Below are positions 48,121-59,092 of a stretch of 64,000 nt of DNA, piece by piece. The translations under genes and the position numbers were made by a program. The stretch's first letter is position 1; each line of letters opens with the position of its first letter. The stretch is from Rhipicephalus microplus (lineage: Eukaryota; Arthropoda; Arachnida; Ixodida; Ixodidae). Below the pieces are notes generated by a model that searched no databases, had not been told where the DNA came from, and was given only the letters and a program-made list of their open reading frames with translations. The stretch lies in the NCBI RefSeq assembly GCF_043290135.1, contig NC_134701.1:63991502-64055501 (forward strand), in the 5' to 3' direction.

Positions 48121-49483
48121 TTAGTTTCCCGGATACGGGCTAGGAGACCGGCCCCGCGTTGAGCCAGAGTACTGCCGGGGGTGCGGTGACATGCGGCGGC
48201 TGGGCGATGGCGAACGGGAAGAACTTCGTGGTGTCCATTGAGTTCCTGCCAGGTAGTCGGCGATGTCACGTGGCCGATCTCCTGGCTGCGGACGCGGTGC
48301 ATTGACGGCGAAGCCACGCAGTCCCATCTGTCGGTACTGGCAACGGCGGTATGTGTGCCCGGCCTCGCCGCAGTGGTAGCAGAGCGGGCGGTTGTCAGGT
48401 GCACGCCAAACGTCCGTTTTCCTCGGCGCACTGCGCTGGCCCGCTGGGGAACGGTAGGACGTCGGTTGGGGTGGTGTCGGCGGTGGCGTCTGGCGACAGA
48501 AGTGTGACGGGGCAGTGTTTTGGCGTGGACGGGGAGGAGCGTTGTGGCGCACTGCAGCGGCGTAGCTCAGTTTCTGGCTCGGGCGGCGGTGTTTCGGGAA
48601 TTCGAAGCGATTGCCGGACTTCTTCTCGCACAATGTCGGCGATCGAATCCACTTGAGGTTGCGCCGAAGGCAACAGTTTGCGCAGCTCTTCCCGCACGAT
48701 CGCTGGGATCATTTCCCGCAGGTCGTCGGAGTCACTGGCTTGAGCAGCAGCGCATTCTGGAGTCAGGCGACGATTATACTGTCTGGTGCGCATGTCCAGC
48801 GTTTTTTCGATGGTGGTCGCCTCGGATACAAATTCTTGGACGGTATTCGGTGGATTCCTCATTAGTCCCGCGAAGAGCTCCTGTTTGACCCCTCGCATGA
48901 GGAAACGAACTTTCTTTTCCTCAGGCGTGTCTGGGTCAGCGTGACGGAATAGGCGGGTCATCTCCTCTGTGAAAATTCCAACCTTTTCATTTGGTAGCTG
49001 AACCCGGGTCTCGAGTAGAGCAGCGGCCCTCTCTTTGCGAGCGACGCTTGCGAACGTTTGCAGAAATGCGCCGCAGAAGACATCCCACGTTCGGAGCGTG
49101 GACTCCCTATTCTCTAGCCTGGTCCTTGCGGTGTCTTCCAGGTAGAAGTACACACGACGGAGCTTTTCTACGTTGTCCCAGTGGTTGAGGGCGGCCACAC
49201 GGTCGTATGTTTCTAGCCAGGTTTCCGGGTATTCAAACGATGAGCCATGGAACGTTGGTGGTTCCCTGGGTTGATGAATTACGATCGCGGGCTGGGACGC
49301 TCCGGTTGTCATTGTCGCTGCAGTCGAGGTCATGGTCTTGGTCTTCAGCGCCTTGTCTTGTAGAAGGCCGTACTCCGGTGGGAGACCTTGCTGTCGGCGG
49401 CTTGTTCGCTGTTCTTGGTTGGCGTCGGTGTCTTCTCCGCGACGGGGGCTGGGTTCACGGCTTGACGGGGGCGTCCGGTACAT
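48121..49483 (-). pseudogene. gag of element C with intact CCHC knuckle
   Basis: I take the ATG at 49483 (MYRTPPSSREPSPRRG), just after the primer-binding site; the upstream ATG at 49531 is inside the LTR. The capsid-like part includes PPTFHGSSFEYPETWLETYD, LRRVYFYLEDTARTRLENRE and EKKVRFLMRGVKQELFAGLM. Near 48560 a frameshift moves the reading to the 48633 frame, where RQKLSYAAAVRHN-like sequence and the knuckle CYHCGEAGHTYRRC follow, then an RS-rich tail to 48121. Confidence 0.85.
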
Positions 49484-49495
49484 GAACGAAGCAGC

Positions 49496-49505
49496 ACCTC
49501 CACCA
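49496..49505 (-). promoter_or_regulatory. Putative primer-binding site, element C
   Basis: Minus strand TGGTGGAGGT, two bases inside the 5' LTR end, identical to A and B; the match with B extends to TGGTGGAGGTGCTG. Confidence 0.6.
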
Positions 49506-49507
49506 GA

Positions 49508-49913
49508 TGTCACGGGGTCGTGACGGGCCAAAGACAGGAAACTTCGTTTTGGGATTTAACTGTTTATTTGGGCGAACCTGTGCCCGGTAAAGGGAAAGTC
49601 TAATTACAGCAGCAGTCTTGCACAGATAGCAGTCTCGGACTGATAGCGGCGAACGCAGCGTCGGCCTTCGATCAACAACTGACAAGCGGCGAAGCGCGTC
49701 GGCATTTATACCCTTGCCGTCGAATGTTCTAGCGTTATCGCTGGCGGTGGCGTAAGTTCCAGAACAATCTGTACCGTTCGCACAGTGGGCGTGATCTTAT
49801 CGAAATGATCTACTACAGTCCGCAACCTTCTCGAAACCTGCAAGCGCGGTTTGCGCCGAGAATCGTGTGGTGTTTCGGAGCGATAACAAAAACTTGTGAA
49901 ATGGAACGTGGCA
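49508..49913 (-). repeat. 5' LTR of element C
   Basis: TGTCACGGGGTCGTGACGGG to ATGGAACGTGGCA in plus orientation. Read in sense it contains CGACGGCAAGGGTATAAATG, a likely TATA box (TATAAA near 49708). Confidence 0.92.
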
Positions 49914-49917
49914 ATAT

Positions 49918-49985
49918 GATGAAAAGATGCGAGAAGGTGGTACTTGGAGTGTTGAATAGGAACGAACACTGAATCATCACTATCG
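49918..49985. mobile_element. Outer end of right arm of the foldback-like repeat
   Basis: GATGAAAAGATGCGAGAAGG then TGGTACTTGGAGTGTTGAAT, the inverse of 43120-43065, followed by decayed sequence. It continues the arm interrupted by element C. Confidence 0.65.
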
Positions 49986-50189
49986 CTTGAGTCTGCGCAA
50001 AAGCTTCTGTTGGCAATGATTCAGTGTTCGTAGTTCTTTTCTGTGTCGCTAGGGTTTTGGGTTATATTTGAAGTGCTGCTTCTGAAATAAAAATTCGTTG
50101 CGAGTGTAGCGAGTGTCGTGTTTTCTTGTCCTCTTCGTCCCCGTCAAATTTGCGCTACTACACCATATGGTTAAATGAGGAAACCTGAG

Positions 50190-50420
50190 CTCTGATCGAG
50201 GAGCGGTACTCCGACCTATACACCGATGGCTCTATACACCGATGGCTTGGTGAACAGGGACGCCTCGGCTGCTGCTGCCAGCATCATTCCGGCACTCCGA
50301 GACGAGAGGAAGTGCCATCTTCCCCTCCCGGCGTCATCGACGACCGTTGAGCTCACGGCACCGAACTTAGCAGACGACCAGCTGGCCGAGTTCCTGCCGC
50401 CCCAGCCGTGGTCTTCCCCA
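50190..50420 (+). mobile_element. LINE RNase H fragment
   Basis: The plus strand reads LYTDGLVNRDASAAAASIIP then SSTTVELTAPNLADDQLAEF, matching the beginning of the RNase H domain of I/Jockey-like LINEs (catalytic Asp in YTDG, Glu in VEL). A 14-bp direct duplication (CTATACACCGATGG) at the start shifts the frame. Isolated fragment; not in the same copy as the other LINEs. Confidence 0.65.
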
Positions 50421-50464
50421 GACCTTGCATCGATCTTTCTTTGCAGATGCAAGGAACTTCCGTA

Positions 50465-51625
50465 AGTTTGACATCTAATGGTCCAACAAGTGCTTATACG
50501 AAGCCCAACGACGCTGTATGAAACCGAGGTCAATAAGATAGAAAAAACAACTCCTACTGATGTATACATGAAAATAATTTTTGTGTTTATAGAATTCCCA
50601 TAAATCTTCAGAAGTGATTGCGCAGTTACTATCCTAAATCTGCACAAAAAAGAGGACAACCTCGTTTCTTAGTAGGCGACATTATTGGCTATGAATTTCG
50701 GTAATCCAAGTAATAAACTTGGGCTTCTCTTTCCAAGAGTGTGAGAATACACAATGTATAAGCCGGTGCACAAGAATATAAAACAAATCTAAATTCTAAT
50801 ACACGGCTAAACCACTGGTGTCTTGAAGAGCTGCATTTATATAGATTTTGTAAAACATAATTAGTGATTCTTTCAATATCCCTGATCGGCTGCTGCACAG
50901 CCTTCGTAAGACTCTCAGTGCACGTATTCTTTTCTTGGTGGTATGCTAGAGGAGGTGGTTATCTTGAGATATTCCCAGATATATTACAGAGTTCCCAAGT
51001 CATATGTTCCGCAGGTTACAATTTATTTTAGGTAATAGTGACTGAGTTATTCAAGGTAAAACTTTAATTGCATTCTTTGAAACATAAAGACTTAAATGAA
51101 TGGCCTGCAACCGATTAATAAATGCTCGCTTATGCGTTTGTAAGCGAATATATAGCGATTGTATATCAATGTCCAAAGAAAGAAATCCTATATCAACTAC
51201 ATATACATGTTTGTATTCTTCAGCATGATTTGGATTAGTGCTTAGCATTATATTAAAAAGAAAAAGCGAGGTGACAGCTCCTTCAAGAACTCTCATAACC
51301 TAAGATGTATATATGAAGAATGACACTTTATTAAACAATAAAACACCCTCCTTAGTTAAAAACTCCCTGAACTACCTTACCATATATTTAAAGGGATCAT
51401 AAAATTTTATTTTATTCAATAATATTTTATGTTCTACTCTGTCGATACTTTTTAGTGAAGAGACCATTGATGCTTTTTCATCCTTTTTTGTTGTTGTTGT
51501 TTTTACCCACGTGGATATAAAGTACAGTGTGCAGAGCACGCGGACCCGACGGCGTCGACAGGCGGACACGGGCGCGCTTCTTCTCACGTTGGATCATGAC
51601 TTAGTCTGAGGTGCTGTTTTCATTA
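50465..51625. other. AT-rich sequence without recognised features
   Basis: No gene, RNA or known repeat recognised. Confidence 0.5.
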
Positions 51626-51627
51626 AT

Positions 51628-51857
51628 ATGTGGGGTTTAACGTCCCAAAACCACCATATGATTATGAGAGACGCCGTAGTTGAGGGCTCCGGAGATTTTG
51701 ATCACCTGGAGTTCATTAACGTGTGCCCAAATCTGAGCACATGGGCCTACAACATTTTCGCCTCCATCGAAAATGCAGCCGCCGCAGCGGGGATTTGATC
51801 CCTCGACCTGCGGGTCAACAGCCGGTTACCTTAGCCACTAGACCACCGCGGCAGGGC
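51628..51857 (-). repeat. Full-length tick tRNA-SINE
   Basis: Minus orientation. Head CCGCGGTGGTCTAGTGGCTA (A box region TGGTCTAGTGG), then AGGGATCAAATCCCCGCTGC (B box GGATCAAATCC), body with TTTTCGATGGAGGCGAAAAT and GGAGCCCTCAACTACGGC, end GTGGTTTTGGGACGTTAAAC. The clearest pol III promoter boxes in the window. Confidence 0.85.
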
Positions 51858-51859
51858 TC

Positions 51860-53380
51860 TGAGGTGTTGTTGCATGGTTACTTTCAATAAGTGGCCAACC
51901 TCTGAACGAAACTCGATCCGTACTGGCCTTGATCGCGAGAGAAAATGTCCGTGTGACACCGAGATCATGGCTCAGTGTGAAAGCAAGCCTGAATGCGTGT
52001 GTAAGTTCGAGCCACAGACGCTTCGAAAGCGCCAAGCTGGAGGGGGCAGCGACATTTCGACAATAACCAAATGAAAACAAAAAATACACATCTTACACTT
52101 CGTTTGCATACTCTCCTTTCTAGCGTTCTGAAAGTTATCCAGTTTTATTTCAAAGTAATGCTAGGAGCAGGCGAGCATTGCTTAGGTAGCGCACACACAA
52201 AAAAAAGGTTCAGCCACAATATTTTGTTCGTACCCAAGCATAATGCTTGACGTTCAGTGAACACGAATCCCTTAAAGCAGCGTGCTTCTCTTATATCCCC
52301 ACTAATACGGCAGCGCAGAAAGTAAAAGCAAACAAAAAAAACAAATACGACTTTTTTTATACACCCAGGGTGCGTCTATGACGGCCAGACATTTCGTGCG
52401 AAATGCTGCGAGCTGTCTGGCACGGTATGTCTAGGAAACCTGTCAATAGGTGACCGGTAATGTGGGCAATCGCAGGCAACTGTAGGATACGACGGCTTCG
52501 GTTCGACGCACCACGCGGGTTAGCAGTGGCACGCGTGCATTTTCGTACGGCTCCATTGAAAAAAGCATCTTTCCGTGCAATGCCAGTGCTTTAGAAGTTT
52601 TTTTTTTTTCTGCTAATCGTGACTGCGACGATGACAAGCTACAAAAACCATGAATGGTAAGAATTTTTTTTTTACCGCACTTAAATGATCTGCAATGCGT
52701 TTATGCTGCTCGGGGTATACTGTCAGTTTGGCTAGCAGATCAGTTCATACAGAAGACAGTTTTTTAATGTATGATATGTTACTTCAGATAAAAATCACCA
52801 TTTTAAACATATCAGGAGATGGGGATGACTTTAGCAGTGTGCTAAGAGTTCATTTCGGGATCGCTGCTTCGGCCGACATCGTCAGTCGATCGGCATGAAG
52901 CGCAGCACTTAATGAGTGCGTCGAGATATTTTTTAGCCTTCAGCGCGCTATAAGAAGCATTTCTTAGTCGAAGCCGAATGTTTATTGGAACGTATTGGAA
53001 CGCTGATCTTATCAAGCTGCGAGGCACAGCGGCACATAAACAATACACTCCGACATAGATGGTGCCGTATAATCGAAACCCTGCGTTTGTTCTACGCAGT
53101 TATTCCTTTCTGTGCCATCCTGGCGCTCAGTTTAACCAAGATAAACGCAAATGAACTCATCCGGCGCTTTCTGTAAACTTACTCTTGAGTGAAGCTTTCA
53201 CGTTTTTTGTCATACTTATGGGTGCAATGGCTGGCGCTCATCTCCTATTGCAGGTAGATTTCGCCCGCGCGTTCCTATGATATCTTTGCTAGGCACGCCT
53301 GCGCGACAATTTATTTCTCCATATACTATTCGCAGCACATTTATGTGTAAGCTTTTTATTAGTGTGAAATACACACGTAT
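51860..53380. other. Unannotated sequence
   Basis: A short hairpin-prone stretch occurs at 52385-52425 (CCAGACATTTCG ... CTGTCTGG). Short open frames only, none recognised. It lies downstream of the THAP exon on that strand, but I found no matching next exon. Confidence 0.45.
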
Positions 53381-53382
53381 AC

Positions 53383-53566
53383 CTGTGATAAAATGGTCTT
53401 CGCACACTCTGACTTCAACATTCGGTACCCAATGTCTACCTGTTGCTGTGGCTCTCTTCACCGCCACGGCCCACCTCATTTTTCTTTCTTCGTTTCATGG
53501 AAATTGGTACATGCGTTTGCCTTTCACGCTCGAGTTGGAGCAGCCAAAGGCTGAAAAACTGACCAT
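53383..53566 (-). pseudogene. THAP-domain first exon with premature stop
   Basis: ATG at 53566 opens MVSFSAFGCSNSSVKGKRMY, then QFP, a TGA, NEERKMRWAVAVKRATATG and RHWVPNVEVRVCEDHFITG, ending at a donor (CAG|GTATAC, GT at 53382-53381). This is a THAP zinc finger: second Cys (GC), FP, W, the CxxH pair CEDH and the AVxR helix are in place. The first zinc-binding Cys is Phe (TTT for TGT) and an Arg-like codon has become TGA, so the copy is non-functional. THAP domains bind DNA in P-element transposases and host THAP proteins. The exon/intron structure is kept, so it is not a processed copy. Confidence 0.7.
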
Positions 53567-53569
53567 GAT

Positions 53570-55065
53570 TTATCAGGACTAAGATAAACGGGCGACCGCG
53601 CGTGCCAATTCCGAATAATCTGAGGCTTGAGGCGAAGCGGTTCGCCGTCGTCTGCTCTTCTCGAACCGGAAGCCGGCAGCAGACGATGCATACCACACAC
53701 AATCCCTCGCTCTTTTACTGGTCACCTATTCATTGGCAGTCGTCACCGTCGAAATAACGCCAATGCACCACACTCTTTTATTTGTGCACTGAGGTGAAGC
53801 AACAGTCACAGGGCGTGTGCACCATTATTCTATTTTATTCATTGCTACGTCACTGCATATGTCAAGGCGGGACTTTTTAATTATTTAAGGTTGATACGCC
53901 ACGTAGTGTCGTTCATGGAACTAAGCTGCTGGTGTCCAGAAAAGCTGCTTATGCGAATTTGAGGGGCCCTTGTCGACCTCAATTTATGGATGGCATCATA
54001 GTGATTGTGTGGCGATTTTCGGCTTGGGTATCGACTGACTTAGGCATTCTATACTCAGTGTCTTGAAAACGAATGGGCGACAACATTTTCTATTTCTGTT
54101 AGTTTTACACCCATATTTAGAAGGCACACTTATGCGAAATTTAGTACGCCCATCCTATTTCTCGTGTGTACCTCCCAATTCACCTAGATCTAGGCGCACT
54201 AATGCGTCCACGAGTAACCTCACAGCAATTCAGATCAGTGAACTGCATCGCGTGCCGCAAGGTGATTGCGTATGTTTAAGTGTTTCAAGAGCTTTAAGCG
54301 TCTTTAAAGTTTTGCGTCTCAAGTGGCTAGGTTACAATTATAGATCCCGTGTTCCAACCGCAGCTCCAACTGACGTGAATAGCTTGTCGACTCCTTCACT
54401 GCCGTAGTGCCCCCTAATTTGGTATGTTTGGTTTAAATTTGTTATTGGGTAGGCCAAGAAGTCGGACTTCCTTGGTCAGTCTTGAGGAACTAGTGTGGCA
54501 AATGTAAAGGATAAGCATACGGCCACATTGAAAAGACACTGCAGGCATTGTGACGGTTACACGGTACTTTCTCATTTATTTCCGGTGCTTTGTAATTAGG
54601 TTCTTCGATTATCTGACTCATGAATCCACTGCAGCGGAATTCTGTAAATCTACAGGAGGGGTACGCATGGTGTCCCTCTCTGGTTGTAGCGACTGCTTCA
54701 TCATGTATTCGCTACAACTGAAACCATCACAAACTTTTGTTATTAGGCGCTAGCATTCAGGGACGCTGCTAGTGCATGCGTGGGTGCCATTTCTCGGTGT
54801 CCCAATGGAGAAGGTGACGTGACAGGTATTGAAAAATATCAATATAACATAGGGTTTATGGATGGTACTATACCACCTCATGGGGCTGTACATAAGTTAG
54901 AACTTTTATTACTATGCATGCCACACATATGTACAGTGGCGACTTTTTGGCGAAATTTGAAGAAAAACGGCGACTTTCGGCGACATTTCATTCGTCGTTT
55001 GGCTAATTTCACTTGAAAGTCAGTGGCAAGCTTTACGTTACCATAACTAACCCCCGTATTCTAGA
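53570..55065. other. Unannotated sequence
   Basis: GC-richer at 53590-53690, directly upstream of the THAP exon, where a promoter could sit, but no defined element is visible. The 54063-54407 open frame has no recognisable domain. Confidence 0.45.
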
Positions 55066-55070
55066 ACGTC

Positions 55071-55252
55071 CCTTCACTCAACGCTTCACCTTCACTTGAG
55101 AAAGCCAATAGAAGCGCCGTCTTTAGGCACGGTAAATCACTGCACATCAGCGATAACGTGGTGAGATTCTCGAGCAGCGCAGCGTCAATTTCAGCCTAAC
55201 AGTGGCGCAGTGCTCAACTCTCTCAAGTGAAGGGTGAAAGTCGAGTCGAGGA
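55071..55252. mobile_element. Possible MITE with imperfect inverted ends
   Basis: Left end CCTTCACTCAACGCTTCACC/TTCACTTGAG; right end CTCTCAAGTGAAGGGTGAAA/GTCGAGTCGAGG reads on the other strand CCTCGACTCGACTTTCACCC/TTCACTTGAG. About 180 bp in total, no coding sequence. Confidence 0.45.
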
Positions 55253-55541
55253 TTGTTGGTGATGCGGGGGGTTTGTCAGTTTCGCAGCTCCGCGTAGGCA
55301 CGCGCTCTCCGAAGTGGCCGCGGTGGCCGACGCAGGAACTAGTGGCGCTGCTGTACCATACTGCTCCAAGCAGCACGCTTTCTCTTCTGCAGCGCGGATT
55401 ATCCGCGTTGTCGTCGCAGGTCTTCGTCCGGGCCGAGCTTCGCCAGTCACATTTGCGAAGTAAACTTAATGACTTTATAAACCACAACTTGTGAAACATT
55501 CGCTCCGTAATACCGACTAAAATTAAGGAGCCCTTTCCAAC

Positions 55542-55748
<207 letters not shown>

Positions 55749-55872
55749 CGCTAAGATGAGTGGGAGACGTGTCCCGGCTCATACTCCATGTTTATTCTAA
55801 TCTCACTTCTTCCTTCTCGGCTTCTACCAATCACCGCTTCATACTTCACACGATTCCCCCTCCCCCCGAAAG

Positions 55873-56542
55873 AAGGCATAAATTACGACCAAGGAAAAGT
55901 ACACAAGGAGAGGTTGAGAAGTCACAAATGTCAAAATGCACAATTGGTTTCATGGCCCCGAGGTGTTCCGTAAACTCGCAAAACTTCAGGAAAAAGTGCA
56001 GCAGTCCGGTTAACGCAGGAGTTCTGGTGGGCGAGGCTGATGGTTGCGTCCTGGATAACTCAAGAATGCTTTGGACGTGGAGATAGCGGAAATCGCAGCC
56101 GGAATTCTTGTGAAGAACAAACGAGGTTCGAACACCTTGCGGAATGGACAGTTCAGATATCCTAGGCATCGAATTCTTCGTCGTGGCACAGGTCGTGCAG
56201 GCAGGTTGCGTGCGCGTTGATCGAGGTTCATTGGGCGCTGCCTGTGTTTCTGCCGAGTACAAGGGTTGCTTTTGTGGCTTTCGGAAATTTTTCTATGGCG
56301 ATGTCGCAGATGGTTTGATGGAAGGCACATTCTTGATCTTTGGTGGAGAATGTATCCACCACGATGGGCTTTTTTGCAATGTTCTTCAAGCCTTAGGAGT
56401 GCACTCGATGAAGCTTTGTTTCGCCGTTGACAATGTTGAAGTATGCGTTGACGTTGTAATTTCTTCGTTTCGTCAACTTGCTTGTGGTGTGACATTGATC
56501 GTGGTGCGCCAGGATTCTTAGCGAGTCCTCCGCAGGCTTCTA
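55873..56542 (-). pseudogene. Unassigned internal coding remnant of element D
   Basis: Minus-strand frames at 56555-56010 and 56262-55846 overlap. One alternative frame contains PIVVDTFSTKDQECAFHQTI and CDIAIEKFPKATKATLVLG, which looks protein-like, but I do not recognise the family. Stops and frame shifts abound. It could be gag-like. Confidence 0.3.
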
Positions 56543-56649
56543 CGACGCCAACCAATGTAACTGTTTCCGGCGCAAGATAATGTGGCGGGTTTGATGCACT
56601 TGAATAATCTGTATTTATGAACCGTTCATTGTTGATCGTTGCCTGAAGC

Positions 56650-57169
56650 GTACTTATTTATTTATTTTTTTATTTTTATTTTAACATACTGCAGCCCCTC
56701 TTGGGGCTATAGCAGGAGTGGGTACATCGCACAAAACCATGCATCTAACAAGTTCAATAATGAAACAAAAGCAAAAAAAAGAAAGAAAACACAGTAACGA
56801 CAAAACCAGGTGTTCGAAAGTCAACATAGAAGGAAGTGTACAGTTTTAGCGGCATGGTAAAGGGTTACATAAGATCGACCTAATATACACATCTAAGTAC
56901 AAAAGTGCACTCGTACAAAGGGGGAAAGGAAACAAAGCGGTATATGTACGTAGTTTACAATAGTTGTATTTTAGAAGGAAATGTAAGCAAGTCAAGAGGG
57001 CGCACGTGGCCAGGCAACGAATTCCAACGCTCAATTGTTCGCGAAAAAAGCTATATTTGAACGTGTCTGTGCGGGGATGATACGGGGAAACGTTAAGGGT
57101 GTGATTGCTTCTGGTCTGAGTGGGGCTTGCATATGTGACATATTTGTTCGATGACAGGCGATATGAACA
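56650..57169 (-). mobile_element. LINE 3' end (RT C-terminus plus UTR) within element D
   Basis: The minus strand has RTIERWNSLPGHVR-like sequence across a frameshift near 57030, the usual RT C-terminus of Jockey/CR1-type LINEs. It is followed by a UTR with GCCCCAAGAGGGGC, CTGCAGTATGTTAAAATAAA and an (AAAT)n tail. Its 5' boundary coincides with the point where the LTR D copies stop matching, so it inserted into that LTR. Confidence 0.6.
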
Positions 57170-57239
57170 TACTCCATGTTTATTCTAATCTCACTTCTTC
57201 CTTCTCGGCTTCTACCAATCATCGCTTCATACGTCACAT

Positions 57240-57299
57240 ATATTTATTTATTTATTTATTTATTTATTTATTTGTTTGTTTGTTTGTTTGTTTGTTTGT

Positions 57300-57334
<35 letters not shown>

Positions 57335-57336
57335 TT
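57240..57336 (+). repeat. (TTTA)n-(TTTG)n-(TTTA)n microsatellite
   Basis: ATTT units flank a block of GTTT (57272-57300). Derived open frame is not a gene. Confidence 0.95.
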
Positions 57337-57339
57337 GAG

Positions 57340-57998
57340 CGGGCGTTCCAAGAACGTTATTTCTGGGCGGAATCGGCTGGACCCGAAAAGGGTACGTTGG
57401 GTGTTATTTCGCAAGACATGGCTAGAAAAATAAACTCCGCTAAAGACGAGACACCAAAATATAAGTATAACGAAGCAGTTGTAAGTCTGTGATTTTGATA
57501 TGTACATCTAATCGGGTGACTCGCCTTTAGCGCAGTTTATTTTTCTAATCGGCTAGGAATATTTCATGTTATTTCCAATGTTCTTCGGCCTGTAAAATGA
57601 CCCAACTAAAGGGCCACTTGGCTATCATGTAAACACTGTTCAGAAATGCAGGTTCATCCAAGTCGCAATTTTCTTGGAATGCGTAGTTATTAGCCATTTT
57701 TCTCCCGAGACAGTTATCTCATGAAATTAATTAGAGAGCTGAGTTATAAATCCCTCTCGCATACGTTTGCTCGGTTATTGCCGCGGACTCGCTACTTCCT
57801 GGCTACTTCCCAGTCATCTTTTTTAAGTATGCTTAGCAATTAAACCAGAAACGGTTAAAGAGAAAAATAAGAACTTGCCCTGCTTTGCATGCATTTTTTA
57901 TTGCGCATTGTACCATTATCAAAGAAATGTTTACAATTTACAGCAGTTCTGCCTTTTTTTTTTTTGCCGACTGCACTGATTCGAATACCAGCACTTCA
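57340..57998. other. Unannotated AT-rich sequence
   Basis: Sequence downstream of the P-like transposase relic on the minus strand; no polyadenylation context or gene was clearly seen. Confidence 0.45.
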
Positions 57999-58701
57999 CT
58001 ATTCTTTTTCTTGAATTGAAATGCAGCCTTTGATAACATAAATCTTGACAGCTTCAGCTGTGACCTCCTGAAATTGAACCACGCAGCCGACTACAGGCAA
58101 AGAAGCTTCATCTAATTGCTCCAGCATTGCTCTAAACAAGACATCAAACAGAGGGTGGCTGTCAAGGGTTCGGCGGATGATGTCTTCAACTTTATGAAAG
58201 TGTAGAACTGAGGCTGATGAAAGCAGTCTGACTTGAATTTTCTCATCTCTGTTAGGTGAGCTTGAGGGATGTTGGTTCCTTTTTTTTTCGAGCGTTTACG
58301 CATCCACCGTGAAAATATCGAGGCCTTGCCTGCAGGCTACAGTCCTTGTAACCTTTGAGCGTATAAGCGGCAAGATAATAAACAACCCTTTTTTGCGTAC
58401 CTCCTTTCTCGCAGGCATGTTCAACTAGTATATCACTGTTACCCTCGGGAGCAGTGATGCCAAAGAGCTTCTTGTGAAGCTTTGCCTCAGCAGCACGCTA
58501 GATTTTGGCAGCTGTCTTTGCTTTTTCTCCAAGACTGTCATGCACAGACACGAGCACAGTGTCAGCTTGACTGGAGCAGTTTTCTTTGACAGTATTTTTC
58601 ACGTGAGTGAACAGAGATAAAAGCCTGTAAATCTAGCTGAACTGCACTATGGTCGAATGATCATCATCGCCATGAAACGGGCGAACAACACCAAAGAATC
58701 G
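57999..58701 (-). pseudogene. P-element/THAP9-like transposase relic, C-terminal exon
   Basis: It begins after the acceptor TTTTTTTTGTTTTTCAG (AG at 58703-58702) with RFFGVVRPFHGDDDHSTIVQ, then an in-frame TAG and IYRLLSLFTHVKNTVKENCS. In the same frame, after another TAG, come RAAEAKLHKKLFGITAPEG and RVVYYLAAYTLKGYKDC. A run of A bases near 58275-58290 shifts the frame into EKIQVRLLSSASVLHFHKVE and VVGCVVQFQEVTAEAVKIYV, ending at TAG (57999-58001). The RFFGxxR ... GGxxxHPTxxQF-like block and YLAxY motif are C-terminal hallmarks of P-type transposases. Two stops and a frameshift mean it is dead. Confidence 0.65.
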
Positions 58702-59092
58702 CTGAAAAACAAAAAAAGGGCAGGGAATGGAAACAGCTGTAAGCACTCTCTTTTCTGCAGCTTGTAGCGTTAACCTAGACGTCCTTATGTACGCAATAGT
58801 TATTATTGTGATTGCTATGATAAATAATATAGCAATTTCTATAATGTTAAGCTAAAATCTGTTCGCATCGTACGCGTTCTTTTCTAAAAACAATTCTCGC
58901 TAAACATTTTCGTATCCAAACTTGCTCACACACCTTCTATTTTATTAAAGACAGCGAGAAAAGCGATAAGCTTATATAAAAGTTATGCAGCAGTTCAGTT
59001 GGATGGTAACCATATTATTAAGCATTCGTGCTGATGTTTATGCACAACATCTTAGTTACTTAAGCGAAGGTAACCACAACGCTGCCCGATAC
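58702..59092 (-). other. Intron in the P-like transposase relic
   Basis: 391 bp, donor GTATCG after CTGGAG and acceptor CAG before CGATTC. Joining gives KDPLE^RFFG, which restores the conserved block of the family without adding or losing bases, so the intron is real or was at the time the gene was active. Confidence 0.65.

Larger units (their letters stand above)
43942..49913 (-). mobile_element. Ty3/gypsy element C (youngest of the three) with TSD ATAT
   Basis: LTRs of 407 and 406 bp, about 96% identical by eye; target duplication ATAT at 43938-43941 and 49914-49917. The unoccupied site survives in the opposite arm of the surrounding inverted repeat (43103-43120), confirming insertion boundaries to the base. 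Internal order on the minus strand: primer-binding site, gag with CCHC knuckle, protease, RT/RNase H, integrase with GPY/F, polypurine tract. The reading frames are longer than in A or B (378, 359 and 385 codons) but still have frameshifts and stops, so it is not autonomous. Confidence 0.93.
55775..57238 (-). mobile_element. Decayed LTR element D with LINE inserted in its LTR
   Basis: A 70-bp sequence (ATACTCCATGTTTATTCTAA ... CGCTTCATACKTCACA) occurs at 55778-55850 and 57167-57238. Next to the left copy on the inner side the minus strand has a polypurine tract GGGGGGAGGGGGAAT. The right copy continues to TGTAAC at 56556, followed on the minus strand by TGGTTGGCGTCG, a primer-binding-site-like sequence. 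So the right unit looks like a 5' LTR and the left like the start of a 3' LTR, cut off by the microsatellite. Only about 700 bp of internal sequence remain, with broken frames I cannot assign. Confidence 0.5.
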
